From an uncultured Oscillospiraceae bacterium (GTDB taxonomy: Bacteria; Bacillota; Clostridia; Oscillospirales; Oscillospiraceae), in the NCBI GenBank assembly GCA_910588625.1, contig CAJUQN010000033.1:1-25283 (forward strand): DNA of 25,283 bases. The letters are read 5' to 3'. The position numbers and the translations under genes are program-made. This document shows, piece by piece, positions 1 to 7,396 of this stretch; position 1 is the stretch's first letter, and each line of letters begins with the position of its first letter. The notes under the pieces are model-generated. The model did no database searches. It was not told the DNA's origin and saw only the letters and a program-made list of their open reading frames with translations.

Positions 1-55
1 GACCGTGCTTGAATAAGATTGAAATAATGCGGCTCATCGGGCAGGCACTTCGCCC

Positions 56-327
56 TGTCAACGCCAATCTAAAATTGTAAGAAAACGCCGAACAAATTTT
101 GTCGTTTTTCGGCGGTGGGGGGGTAACAAAATCAGGTGCTTCCTTGCTCAAAAAGAGTGTTCACGATTTGCTGTTTCTGGCGCATAAATTCCTTGCGCTC
201 CTTCAGGCGGTAAGACTCGCCCTTGATGTTGATGACGGTGCAGTGATGCAGGACACGGTCCAGGATGGCGGAGGCGATGGTGACGTCGGCAAAAACCTCG
301 TTCCACTGGGAGAAGGTCTTGTTGGAG
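56..327 (-). mobile_element. IS21-family remnant: IstB C-terminus plus IS right end
   Basis: The minus strand encodes the last ~63 residues of an IstB-type ATP-binding transposition helper (SNKTFSQWNEVFADVTIA... to a stop at 132-134), followed by a non-coding end finishing in TGTCA at 56-60. Bases 86-92 and 108-114 (CGCCGAA/TTCGGCG) form a stem in that end. The remnant has no Walker motifs and no IstA. IstB homology stops abruptly near 327, where unrelated sequence begins. A 272-bp inverted copy lies at 16326-16597. No matching target duplication is visible when the flanks of the two copies are compared. It cannot transpose by itself. Confidence 0.8.
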
Positions 328-490
328 TCTAATGGTATGAAGTCAAGAGGAAAATAAGAGGAAATTTCGGGGAAATCAGCCAGGAAACAGCACATTGGGG
401 CATAAAAAGGCAACACAAACCAAAGCCCTGCCTGCCGAAATTTTTGAAAACATGAAGACAGGGCCTCGTTCGCCAGAGTAGAGAGCGGTA
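328..490. other. Junk junction between two IS remnants
   Basis: No convincing gene is seen. The stretch at about 411-450 (ACAAACCAAAGCCCTGCC...CGAAATTTTT) resembles the segment downstream of the IS110 transposase at about 4890-4920 (ACAAACCAAGCCTGC...CGGAATTTTT). It is therefore probably the right-end non-coding sequence of the IS110 remnant that follows. Confidence 0.4.
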
Positions 491-640
491 GCTCAGCCCT
501 CCGGCAGTTTATACAGGCGGTTGTCCTTCAGCAGTCGAAAGACCAACCGGACCAATTTTCTGGCAGTTAAAGCGAGTGCGCGTTTATGCTGGTGCTTGTT
601 GACCTCCTTGAACTTGAGGTCGTAGTAACGCCGGAAGCCT
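491..640 (-). pseudogene. IS110-family transposase, C-terminal ~50 residues only
   Basis: Read on the minus strand, 640 to 491 gives one open frame of about 49 residues (GFRRYYDLKFKEVNKHQHKR, then ALALTARKLVRLVFRLLKDN) ending at a TGA at 491-493. This is typical of the far C-terminus of IS110-type transposases. It lies beyond the catalytic serine, so no catalytic residue remains. It is a different lineage from the longer IS110 gene at 4956-6174, whose C-terminus differs. Upstream homology stops at about 640, close to where the truncated helicase begins, so this insertion or a later deletion probably removed the helicase's 5' part. Confidence 0.75.
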
Positions 641-683
641 CTTTTTTCCTCGGCGTTTTTTTACATTTTATCACTGGCGCTGA

Positions 684-1634
684 CACACCAAGGATACCAA
701 ACGCCAGCTGAAAAAGCTGTCCTCCACCATGGAGCTGTTTACCAAAGAGGACGCTGGGCTGGTGTTTTACGCCATGGAGGACAAGCGGGGCGGCACCATG
801 CTGTGCGCCGTGGCCGCAGACATGACGGCCCAGCTCCGGGCCACCCTCTGGAACCAGGAGAGGTCAGCCATCCTCACCTCCGGCGCCCTGGCTGCGGGAA
901 AGGACTTCCACCGCTTCAAGGAAGAAACGGGCCTGCTGGCAGACGGACGGGTAACGGAATCCGCCACTCCCTCGCCTTTCGATTATAAAGCCAACTGCCT
1001 GCTGTACCTGCCGCTCCATCCGCCCAAACAGGCGTACAGCGGCTATTTTGATGAGCTGGCGGCTGAGATCGCTGCCCTGCTGGACGCCTGCTGGGGCCAC
1101 GCCCTGGTGCTGTTCACCTCCTACGCCGCCATGTCGGCAATCAAGGAGCGTTTGACGGAGATGGACCTGCCCTGGGAGGTATTCACCCTGGGGCGGAACG
1201 CGGTACATACCACCCAGGAGTTCAAGGCCAGCCCAGGCAGCGTCCTGCTGGCCACCGGGGCCGCCTGGGAGGGATTCGACTTCCCCGGAGACTGCGTGTC
1301 CCTGCTGGTGATCCCCCGCCTGCTGTTCTCCCGTCCGGACGTTCTGAAGGAGAAGAAACGGGCGGATTACGATTCACTTCGGGCCTTTATCAAAGCCGTG
1401 GTGGTGCCGGAGATGCAGATCAAGCTGAAGCAGGGCTTCGGGCGGGCCATCCGCACCGAGACAGACACCTGTGTGGTAACCATCCTAGACGAGCGCTCGA
1501 CGCCCGGCCAGCGGCACCACGAGGCCATGCTGGCCGCCCTGCCTGACATGAAAATCACGGACAGCCTGGAGGACGTGGTGGAGTTCATCTACTGCCTCAA
1601 AGGACCGGATTATTTCAAGGAGGAAGGGTCATGA
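684..1634 (+). pseudogene. DinG/Rad3-like superfamily 2 helicase, N-terminus missing
   Basis: The frame is open from 684, right after an in-frame TGA at 681-683, and the first ATG is at 729. The protein carries the C-terminal half of a DinG/XPD-type DNA helicase: SAILTSGAL (motif III/IV type), LVLFTSYAAM, LLATGAAWEGFDFPGD (motif V) and QGFGRAIRTETDTC (motif VI, with the arginine fingers). The Walker A and DEAH motifs that bind ATP in the first RecA domain are absent, so it should not be a functional helicase. Full-length relatives usually exceed 600 residues. Codon use is GC-rich like the downstream genes. Its stop overlaps the start of the next ORF, which suggests an original operon. The upstream IS110 scrap marks the break. 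Confidence 0.8.
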
Positions 1635-1801
1635 GCATGGCGAAAAAGGATAAAAGCACAATGGAATTGACCATCTCCGGCCACCAGGTCAGCCTCACCT
1701 TTGCCCCGGAGCAGAATTCCATCATTGCCCAACAGATCCGCGCCAGCCTGATCGACTTTTTCATCCGCCAGCATGGGAGCGGCGATGGGCAGAACGCATA
1801 G
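1631..1801 (+). CDS. Small conserved-looking protein coupled to the helicase (56 aa)
   Basis: It starts in an ATGA overlap with the helicase stop and has a strong AGGAGG at 1619-1624 with about 6 nt spacing. A second ATG two codons in (1637) is an alternative start. The product begins MSMAKKDKSTMELTISG, followed by a short beta-rich stretch and a helix (IIAQQIRASLIDFFIRQ). It has no signal peptide, membrane segment or cysteines. I do not recognise the family. The shape (METI/ELTI strand, then an amphipathic helix) recalls small accessory proteins of clostridial transposons such as TnpW, but the motifs do not match well enough to name it. The coupling suggests it was made in step with the helicase. 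Confidence 0.6.
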   Translation: MSMAKKDKSTMELTISGHQVSLTFAPEQNSIIAQQIRASLIDFFIRQHGSGDGQNA

Positions 1802-1832
1802 CAAAAAAACAGTGGATTTTCTGTGCTGGCTG

Positions 1833-1841
1833 TGATAGAAT
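1833..1841 (+). promoter_or_regulatory. Extended -10 promoter for the Rpn-like gene
   Basis: TGATAGAAT at 1833-1841 is an extended -10 box (TGn plus TAGAAT). No good -35 is visible. The predicted start near 1848 leaves a ~20-nt leader that includes the AGGAGAG ribosome binding site at 1854-1860. Confidence 0.45.
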
Positions 1842-1868
1842 GTGACCAGAGACAGGAGAGATGCGGAT

Positions 1869-2849
1869 ATGGAAATCAATACCCCCATTGCGGAGGATAT
1901 CCGCGTTACAGACCAAAACTCCCAATATGACGCCGCTTGCAGGCGGCTCCTGTCCGATAAGACCATTCTGGCCTGGATCATGAAAAGCTGTTTGGCGGAG
2001 TACCGGGACTGCGACATCAAGGAAATCGCGGAGAAATACATTGAGGGCACTCCCCAAGTGCATGAGGTGCCGGTGATGCCGGACGAAACCAACGCCGCAA
2101 AGATCCGGGGCGTCAGCAACGTGGATGCCTCCCGGACGGAGGGAACGGTCATCTATGATATCCGATTCTTGGCTGTTGCCCCGTCCAATGGCGAGTTGAT
2201 CCAGCTGATCGTCAATGTTGAGGCGCAGGGACAATTCTATGTCGGCTATCCGTTGATCATGCGGGCCATATACTATTGCAGCCGGATGATTTCGGCCCAG
2301 TATGGGACCGAATTCGTTCACGAGGAATACCAGAACATCAAGAAGGTCTACTCGGTTTTTATCTGCATGGACCCGCCGAAGAACCGCCGGAACAGTATTA
2401 CCCGATACCGGCTGACGGAGGAGAACCTGGTTGGAAACGTAAAGGAACCCGTCAGGCACTACGATTTGATGACTATGGTCATGGTGTGTCTGGGCGGTGC
2501 CGATGGTGAAAACTACGACGGGATACTGAAGCTGTTGGATGTGCTTCTGTCCCCGAAAGCTGGAGAAGCTGAAAAGCGGCAGGTGTTGCAGGAAGAATTC
2601 GATATCCCCATGACGGAGATACTGGAAGCGGAGGTGCATCAGATGTGTAATTTGAGCCAAGGCGTGATGGATCTAGGACGCGCCGAGGGTATGGCCCAGG
2701 GCATGGAAAAGGGTATGGTCGAAGGACTTCTGGCCTCTATCCGTGCCTTGATGTCCAGCATGGGCTGGTCTGCTGAACAGGCCATGGAGGCGTTGAAACT
2801 GCCTGAGACAGACCGTCTCAAGTACACCGACCTGCTCCAGAAGCAGTAA
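1869..2849 (+). CDS. Rpn-family recombination-promoting nuclease / putative transposase (PD-(D/E)XK)
   Basis: This 326-aa protein belongs to the Rpn/PDDEXK-transposase type. Family members cut DNA and promote RecA-independent recombination, often acting as defence or selfish nucleases. It has an N-terminal helical region with QYDAACRRLLSDKTILAWIM. The catalytic core is TVIYDIRFLAVAP...LIQLIVNVEAQGQ, where the Asp of YDIR and the E-x-Q of VEAQ fit the PD-(D/E)XK site. The C-terminal stretch GRAEGMAQGMEKGMVEGL is the G-x3-G type tail typical of the family. ATG 1869 is chosen over 1842 because AGGAGAG ends 8 nt before it. A terminator follows at 2883, so it is probably a single-gene unit. The gene looks intact. 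Confidence 0.85.
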   Translation: MEINTPIAEDIRVTDQNSQYDAACRRLLSDKTILAWIMKSCLAEYRDCDIKEIAEKYIEGTPQVHEVPVMPDETNAAKIRGVSNVDASRTEGTVIYDIRFLAVAPSNGELIQLIVNVEAQGQFYVGYPLIMRAIYYCSRMISAQYGTEFVHEEYQNIKKVYSVFICMDPPKNRRNSITRYRLTEENLVGNVKEPVRHYDLMTMVMVCLGGADGENYDGILKLLDVLLSPKAGEAEKRQVLQEEFDIPMTEILEAEVHQMCNLSQGVMDLGRAEGMAQGMEKGMVEGLLASIRALMSSMGWSAEQAMEALKLPETDRLKYTDLLQKQ

Positions 2850-2882
2850 CTGGCCGTCCTCATAGAGAATACACTCGTACTG

Positions 2883-2921
2883 AAGCGACGCTGTTCCCGC
2901 ACTGGGACAGCGCCGCTTTTT
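2883..2921 (+). terminator. Rho-independent terminator after the Rpn-like gene
   Basis: The stem uses AAGCG (2883-2887) plus CGCTGTTCCC (2889-2898) against GGGACAGCG (2904-2912) plus CGCTT (2914-2918), with a 5-nt loop, and runs into a T tract ending at 2921. There is one bulged base. Confidence 0.75.
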
Positions 2922-3085
2922 CACACATCCAGGCCGCTGAAGCTGTTCGGCTAAATGACTGGACATTCCCCGCGGACTGTGGGATAATCGGTGTGGCGCA
3001 AGCCATGGCACCTTGAAAATTTAAGATTGAAGGTATCCGATCCTCCCACCTGTTTGCACATGATGATTGGAAGGATGGATACAAA

Positions 3086-4705
3086 ATGGCTGAAAGAGTG
3101 GATTGTTTATATCGTGTTTCCACGACCAAGCAGGTCGACCACGACGAGCTGAACCAGGCGGACATCCCGGTCCAGCGCAAAGCCTGCCGGGACTTCGCCG
3201 ACAAAATGGGCTGGGTCATCGTGAACGAGGAGCAGGAGACCGGCGTGTCCGGCTACAAAGTCAGCGCCAACGACCGGGACAAGCTGCAGCTCATCAAAAA
3301 GCGGGCCGAGCAGGGCAAGTTCGACATCCTGCTGGTGTTCATGTTCGACCGCCTGGGCCGCAAATCGGACGAGACGCCCTTCGTGGTGGAGTGGTTTGTG
3401 AAGCATGGCATCCGGGTGTGGAGCGTCAACGAGGGAGAGCAGCGCTTCGAGTCCCACACGGACCGCCTCACCAACTACATCCGCTACTGGCAGGCGGACG
3501 GCGAGAGCCAGAAAACCTCCATCCGCACCAAGACGGCCATGGGCCAGATGGTGCAGGAGGGCCGGTTCCGGGGCGGCGGCGTCCCCTACGGCTACCGGCT
3601 GGCGCCCAGCGGCATCCTCAACAAGAGAAAGCATGAGGTCTGCAAGCTGGAGATCGATGAGGACGAGGCCCGGGTGGTGCGGTTGATGTTCAACCTGTGC
3701 GTGGGTTCCGGTTATGGCCGGTGCAAGATCGCCAACATGATCAGCGGCCAGGGCATCAAGACCCGCACCGGCACCAACTGGCATGAGGCCACGGTGGGGC
3801 ACATCCTGCACAATGTCGCATACACCGGTGTCCTGCGCAGCGGAGAGAGCCAGTCCGAGATCTTTGAGGAGCTCCAGATCGTGGACCCGGACACCTTTGC
3901 CTCGGCTCAGAAGCTGATGGCGGAGCGGGTCAACGAGTTCAACGCACAGCGTACCAGGCCAAAGAACATCAGCGGTCAAGCGTTGCTGTCCGGCAACATT
4001 TTCTGCGGGCACTGCGGGGGCAGGCTGACGCTCACCACCAACGGCACCGTCCGGCACAACCTGAAAGGCGGGACGGTGTTCCGCCGCCGGGTGCGCTACG
4101 TCTGCTACAATAAGACCCGCCACCGGGTGGACTGCGACGGGCAGACGGGCTACACCACCCACATCCTGGACGGGCTGGTGACCAGGGTACTCCATCAGGT
4201 CTTCGACAAAATGAAGTCGATCCGGGAGGATGAAATCGTCTCCAGAACGCAGATGAATGTGGAAGCCAGCGTCAAGGACCAGCTGGCCGCTGCCCGGAAG
4301 GAGTTCGCCAAAGCCACCAAGGAGTACGAAGCGGTGAAGGCCAAGCTGTACGATGTGATCCGGGGCAAGAGCAATTTGCCGGAGAGTGTGCTGTCCGAGA
4401 TGGCGGACGAGGCCAAAGCAAAGATGATGGAGGCCAGCGAGAAGGTCAGCGAACTGAGCAGCGAAGCGGAGAAGAACAGCAGCCGGGCCGAGGAGATTCG
4501 CAGGGACTACCGGCGTATCCTGAAGTGGTCTGAGCTGTTCGACGAAAGCGATATGGCCACCAAGAAGATGGTGGCGGGCTGCCTCATCAAGCGGATCGAC
4601 GTTTACACAGACTACCGCCTGCACATTGAATTCAACATCAACTTCGCGCAGTTTGAGCTGGGGCTGGAGATCCCCAACGAGTACAAGGGACAGAAGCCCG
4701 CCTGA
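3086..4705 (+). CDS. Large serine recombinase (539 aa)
   Basis: This site-specific recombinase catalyses integration or excision of mobile DNA through a serine-DNA link. The N-terminal resolvase domain spans about residues 1-155 and contains CLYRVSTTKQ (nucleophile Ser12) and VFMFDRLGRKSDE with the conserved arginines. The Recombinase domain (about 160-270) contains GGVPYGYRL and DEDEARVVRLMF. The zinc ribbon (about 305-350) starts FCGHCGG with later Cys residues (YVCYNKT, VDCDG). A coiled coil follows at about 395-490, rich in A/K/E. Length and order fit an intact large serine recombinase. GGAAGG at about 3069 precedes the ATG. It follows the Rpn-like gene after a terminator, and an IS110 copy lies downstream. 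No attachment site could be identified by eye. Confidence 0.92.
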   Translation: MAERVDCLYRVSTTKQVDHDELNQADIPVQRKACRDFADKMGWVIVNEEQETGVSGYKVSANDRDKLQLIKKRAEQGKFDILLVFMFDRLGRKSDETPFVVEWFVKHGIRVWSVNEGEQRFESHTDRLTNYIRYWQADGESQKTSIRTKTAMGQMVQEGRFRGGGVPYGYRLAPSGILNKRKHEVCKLEIDEDEARVVRLMFNLCVGSGYGRCKIANMISGQGIKTRTGTNWHEATVGHILHNVAYTGVLRSGESQSEIFEELQIVDPDTFASAQKLMAERVNEFNAQRTRPKNISGQALLSGNIFCGHCGGRLTLTTNGTVRHNLKGGTVFRRRVRYVCYNKTRHRVDCDGQTGYTTHILDGLVTRVLHQVFDKMKSIREDEIVSRTQMNVEASVKDQLAAARKEFAKATKEYEAVKAKLYDVIRGKSNLPESVLSEMADEAKAKMMEASEKVSELSSEAEKNSSRAEEIRRDYRRILKWSELFDESDMATKKMVAGCLIKRIDVYTDYRLHIEFNINFAQFELGLEIPNEYKGQKPA

Positions 4706-4955
4706 CAAAAAAGCCCTGCCTGGTCGGCAAGACTCCTTCAGCGCAAACTTCAACAGAGTTATATCTCGGAATGTGGAAACGGGGGTGCTTCACCGCTAAC
4801 GTGGGAGAGCGCTTGAATGGCATTCAAGAGTCCTGCAAACAAAAGTCAAGCCCTAAAATGAGAAAATTTTAAGCGGATGAAAAAGGGTATAACAAACCAA
4901 GCCTGCAAAAGCGGAATTTTTCGCAGACCATGCAAGCTGTGGATTTTAGCGCAGG

Positions 4956-6174
4956 TTAACTCTCGGAAGATTCCCGAGTGTCAGCCGCAAGGAGGCACTC
5001 CTTCACGCGGGCATAGTAGATACGCAGGAACTTGTTCTGGGCGGCGGTCATGTAGACGAAATACGGCTTGCCTTCGGCCCGTTTCTTGTCCAGGAACTGG
5101 TATACTGGCTCGTCAGCAGGAGCCTTGAGCAGATAGGTGCGGACGATTTGATACAGCGTCTTGCGCAGGTGGGGCGAACCCCGCTTGGTGGTTGGATTGC
5201 TTTTGGAAATGTGCTTGCCGGACTCGTCCACCGCCGGATCGACGCCGGCGAAACTCACGATGGAGCTGCGGCGGGGGAAACGGCGCACGTCGCCAATCTC
5301 AGCCATCAGTTGAGGAGCAGTTCTCTCACCCACGCCGTACATGGCCCGAACGGTCTCGTACTCCGACAGCTGCCGGGCCAGGCGATCCATCTCAGCACGC
5401 AGGACAGCTAGCGTAGCCTTGGCTGAGGACAGTTGCTTGGCGGCAGTGGTGATGAGCAGTTTGGTATTGCTGTTTCTGGGCAGAGTGGTGATATGGCCCA
5501 TGCTGTCCATGTACAACTGCGCAGCTTTCCTCCGGCTGAAATGATACCCTTTATGTTTGCACCACTTGCGGTAACGCTCGGTGAAAGCAGCCTCGCTGGC
5601 CAGGTTGATGCACTCGCAGTGCAAAAAAACCATAATAAAATCAACCCACTTCTGGCTGCCATCGGCACGATCCGGACTGGAGAACAGCTCGTTCACACCC
5701 GGAAAGACCTTATCAGTGAGGGAAATGAGGTTGTTTTGCAGTGCCACCATGTTCTTTATGTACAAATCGCACTGCCGGGAGGCCAATTTCAGTTGTTCTC
5801 TGATTGCTTCTGTGGGAGTATATTCCCGTAAATCCGTCCAATTATCAAGCCCGTATTTGGCAATCTTTCTGGCGTCCGCCTTATCTGTCTTGACCTTGCG
5901 GATGGAGCCGCCACCACTTTGCTTGATGAACAACGGATTCATCACTGTAATGCGGATACCATACTCATGCAGGGCTGCCACCACTGGCTCGTGATACCTG
6001 CCTGTGGCCTCCATGATCACCCGCGTGTCTTCCCCCAGGCCCAGGATGGCCAGCGCCATCTGCTCCAGGCCAACCTCGGTATGGGGATATTCTCTTGCCT
6101 TCAGCGCAACTTCATTCATGGGCCGCAGGGCCATCATCATGCTTTTCCCTTTACTCAACATAATTCTTAGCCAT
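4956..6174 (-). pseudogene. IS110-family transposase, frameshifted at the N-terminus
   Basis: This DEDD-type IS110 recombinase normally acts with an element-encoded bridge RNA. The minus frame retains VIMEATGRYHEP (catalytic Glu), KVKTDKADARKIA (two Asp), a central coiled region and the C-terminal domain with SFAGVDPAVDESGKHISK and RGSPHLRKTLY. The expected start, ATG at 6172-6174, has a perfect GGAGG at 6183-6189. From there the frame reads MAKNYVE and stops, while LSKGKSMMMALRP resumes in another frame. Intact relatives read NYVGIDVSKGK, so about 11 nt encoding GIDV, including the first catalytic Asp, appear deleted near 6156/6157. An alternative start at 6191 gives an open frame but still lacks that Asp. 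The element is probably dead. Confidence 0.85.
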
Positions 6175-6209
6175 GATTTTGGCCTCCTCAAAGTTGTTTC
6201 GGCGTGTTG

Positions 6210-6275
6210 CTCTTGACATTTTCAATTTTACCGTATTCGGTAAGACTTGTGTGCCGACGAAGCGCCCAGGGTTTC
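6210..6275 (-). repeat. 66-bp repeat, copy A (upstream of the IS110 gene)
   Basis: CTCTTGACATTTTCAATTTT, then a TTACCG-TATT-CGGTAA palindrome (6228-6243), GCCGACGAAGCGCCC and GGTTTC. Copy B at 6913-6978 has the same length and order. Read on the minus strand, the repeat lies between a stem-loop and the ribosome binding site of the next gene. It may be part of an IS110 left end or bridge-RNA region, or a separate interspersed element. Confidence 0.7.
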
Positions 6276-6361
6276 GGCGAGTTCGTTATGCGGCTCGTAC
6301 AAGTTGCGCCGAAAACAGAAGGAACGCCGGCCCGGAGCGAACCCCGGATCGGCGCGGCGGT

Positions 6362-6616
6362 CTACTTCCATTTGCCCTCAAAGAGCTCTTCGCGGGTGAT
6401 GTCCCGCCAGTAGACGTTGCGGCGGGTCCAGCCGTTGCTCTGGAAGGTCACAATATCGATCCGATCCTTAGCGACGGAGATCATAACCTCTTCCAGGTTC
6501 GCATTGTCCCCGGAGAAAGAGGTCATACTATTTCCGTATTTGTCCATAATTCGGCGCAAACTGTCGTAGTCACCGGGGTCGACCGTGAAGGTCAAGGGTC
6601 TTATTTCTTTTTCCAT
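6362..6616 (-). CDS. Small mobile-element protein of unknown function (84 aa)
   Basis: The product starts MEKEIRPLTFTVDPGDYDSL and ends RDITREELFEGKWK. It reads as a compact alpha/beta protein. VDPGDYDSLRRIMDKYGNS probably forms a helix, and EEVMISVAKDRIDIVTFQSN looks like two beta strands. The NGWTRRNVYWRD stretch is aromatic and basic, as in a binding face. There is no membrane segment or cysteine. AGAGAGAAG upstream is a usable ribosome binding site. I recall similar small proteins in clostridial conjugative elements, but I cannot attach a function. It lies in the same direction as the 35-aa and 49-aa ORFs upstream and may be co-transcribed with the 35-aa one. Confidence 0.65.
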   Translation of the reverse strand: MEKEIRPLTFTVDPGDYDSLRRIMDKYGNSMTSFSGDNANLEEVMISVAKDRIDIVTFQSNGWTRRNVYWRDITREELFEGKWK

Positions 6617-6643
6617 GTCAAAGCTTCTCTCTGAAATTAGGGG

Positions 6644-6672
6644 TTTACAAATAGGCTGGAGGACGGTATAAT
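6644..6672 (+). promoter_or_regulatory. Strong sigma-A-type promoter firing antisense to the 35-aa ORF
   Basis: TTTACA (6644-6649), 17-nt spacer, TATAAT (6667-6672). The predicted start is near 6679. The RNA would begin with a 12-bp hairpin (6685-6696 with 6705-6716) and a second small hairpin (6720-6724 with 6734-6738). It would then run antisense through the ORF at 6733-6840. It is almost the same as the promoter at 7368-7396 (shared TTTACAAAT and TATAATAAA). Confidence 0.6.
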
Positions 6673-6684
6673 AAAGGAACCGTC

Positions 6685-6716
6685 GAGCCCGACCGGCCTT
6701 GTGACCGGTCAGGCTC
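6685..6716. terminator. GC-rich hairpin between the 35-aa ORF and the antisense promoter
   Basis: GAGCCCGACCGG (6685-6696) pairs with CCGGTCAGGCTC (6705-6716) around an 8-nt loop, with one G-T wobble. On the minus strand it follows the 35-aa ORF and is followed by GACGG and then a T-rich TTCCTTTATTATA, so it may be a weak terminator. On the plus strand it is the 5' hairpin of the predicted antisense RNA. Confidence 0.55.
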
Positions 6717-6732
6717 TCAGGCTGGCTATCTA

Positions 6733-6840
6733 TCAGCCGTCGTTCTCAAGAAGCTCATAGAGCTCTTCCGGAGAGACGACTTCGATCAATCGACCATCGA
6801 CCGTGCCGAGATAGCCATAAGAGGTATAGCCCTCGTCCAT
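6733..6840 (-). CDS. Tiny acidic protein (35 aa), unknown
   Basis: ATG at 6838-6840 sits 5 nt downstream of an almost ideal GGGAGGTGA ribosome binding site. The frame reads MDEGYTSYGYLGTVDGRLIE, then VVSPEELYELLENDG and a TGA at 6733-6735. It is strongly acidic, with a possible beta hairpin followed by a helix. There is no transmembrane stretch, so it does not look like a classical type I toxin peptide. Just upstream is a leader hairpin (GAGCCCGCTG...CAGCGAGCTC on the minus strand, about 6862-6888). A plus-strand promoter at 6644-6672 points through the gene. The family is unknown. Support is the ribosome binding site and the matching layout of the 49-aa gene. Confidence 0.55.
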   Translation of the reverse strand: MDEGYTSYGYLGTVDGRLIEVVSPEELYELLENDG

Positions 6841-6912
6841 AGGGTCACCTCCCTTCTGCGAGCTCGCTGGCTGTAACAGCGGGCTCGTTTCTTTTTGCGT
6901 CAAGCTCCTTTC

Positions 6913-6978
6913 CTCTTGACATTTTCAATTTTACCGTGTTTGGTAAGAAAAGGGAGCCGACAAAGCGCCCGAGGTTTC
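6913..6978 (-). repeat. 66-bp repeat, copy B
   Basis: Same length and order as copy A at 6210-6275, including CTCTTGACATTTTCAATTTT, TTACC-n6-GGTAA (6931-6946), AGCCGACAAAGCGCCC and GGTTTC. Here it lies upstream of the 35-aa ORF instead of a transposase. Its right part forms one arm of the stem-loop at 6956-7005. Confidence 0.7.
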
Positions 6979-7005
6979 AAGCAAAACCCTGAGCGCTTTA
7001 TCGGC
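6956..7005 (-). ncRNA. 22-bp stem-loop, candidate structured RNA or terminator
   Basis: The arms 6956-6977 and 6984-7005 pair over 22 positions with one mismatch, counting two G-U and one U-G wobbles as RNA on the minus strand, around a 6-nt loop. The wobbles indicate an RNA structure on the minus strand. It is followed there by TCCCTTTTCTT, so it could act as a terminator or a leader element. Copy A keeps a weaker version (GCCG and ACGAA pairing with TTCGT and CGGC near 6252-6296). It may be part of an IS110 bridge-RNA-like region. Confidence 0.5.
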
Positions 7006-7014
7006 ATACAACTA

Positions 7015-7032
7015 TTTACCAATCGTGGTAAA
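7015..7032. promoter_or_regulatory. TTTACCA-ATCG-TGGTAAA palindrome, candidate operator
   Basis: Perfect 7-bp arms around a 4-bp centre. Related palindromes occur at 6228-6243 (TTACCG-TATT-CGGTAA) and 6931-6946 (TTACC-n6-GGTAA). All lie upstream of minus-strand genes, as expected for sites of one dimeric regulator. Confidence 0.45.
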
Positions 7033-7119
7033 ATGGGTATTGTGAGGGGAGAGGTCTCCCTAAAAAGGGCCCCGGCCGCCGCGATAAGACGAGCCCGGCT
7101 ATACAGCCGGAGGCGAGGG

Positions 7120-7348
7120 CCGTTCAGGTAGCAGTTAGCACTTGCAACAAAGTTTTCTTATATACTTCAAAATAGACTATTTTCTATTTTTTACCATTTG
7201 CGAATAAGAATATTGAGGTTTTAGTCTATTATAGAAAAGTTTGTTGCAAGTGCTACCAAGTACCAAAAAGCCAGTAACCGCAAGGCCTCGGGCCGGTAGC
7301 ACTTGAGGTAGCACTTGCCGGATCAACTGCTACCTGCTACCTGAACGG
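7120..7348. repeat. Nested inverted repeats built on GGTAGCA motifs
   Basis: Outer arms 7120-7134 (CCGTTCAGGTAGCAG) and 7334-7348 are exact inverted copies. Inner arms 7136-7162 and 7229-7255 pair over about 27 bp, 16 of them exact (TAGCACTTGCAACAAA). A third pair (AATAGACTA at about 7170 and TAGTCTATT at about 7222) lies inside. GGTAGCA or its complement occurs seven times: about 7127, 7136, 7251, 7295, 7307, 7327 and 7334. The centre is AT-rich and non-coding. It could be a MITE, a recombinase or repressor binding region, or a relic of a replication origin. Confidence 0.7.
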
Positions 7349-7367
7349 ACCAAACGGAAAAAGGCCG

Positions 7368-7396
7368 TTTACAAATCTCAAGTAGCGCGTTATAAT
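7368..7396 (+). promoter_or_regulatory. Strong sigma-A-type promoter firing antisense to the 49-aa ORF
   Basis: TTTACA (7368-7373), 17-nt spacer, TATAAT (7391-7396). The predicted start at about 7403 coincides with the beginning of the 10-bp hairpin at 7404-7430. The transcript would then run antisense into the ORF at 7437-7586. The -10 region also serves as the T tract of that ORF's terminator on the other strand. Confidence 0.6.

Noticed and set aside
3107..4753. 548-aa open frame on the minus strand opposite the serine recombinase
   Set aside because: It is a shadow of a GC-rich gene; the plus frame has full recombinase motifs and the minus frame shows none.
6895..7131. 78-aa plus-strand frame through the 66-bp repeat
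   Set aside because: It is created by the repeat and the stem-loop arms; no ribosome binding site, and similar frames arise in copy A by sequence repetition only.
7120..7348. Riboswitch or T-box leader
   Set aside because: No T-box GGTGG/anti-terminator arrangement or known aptamer core could be matched, and no gene follows in a suitable position.
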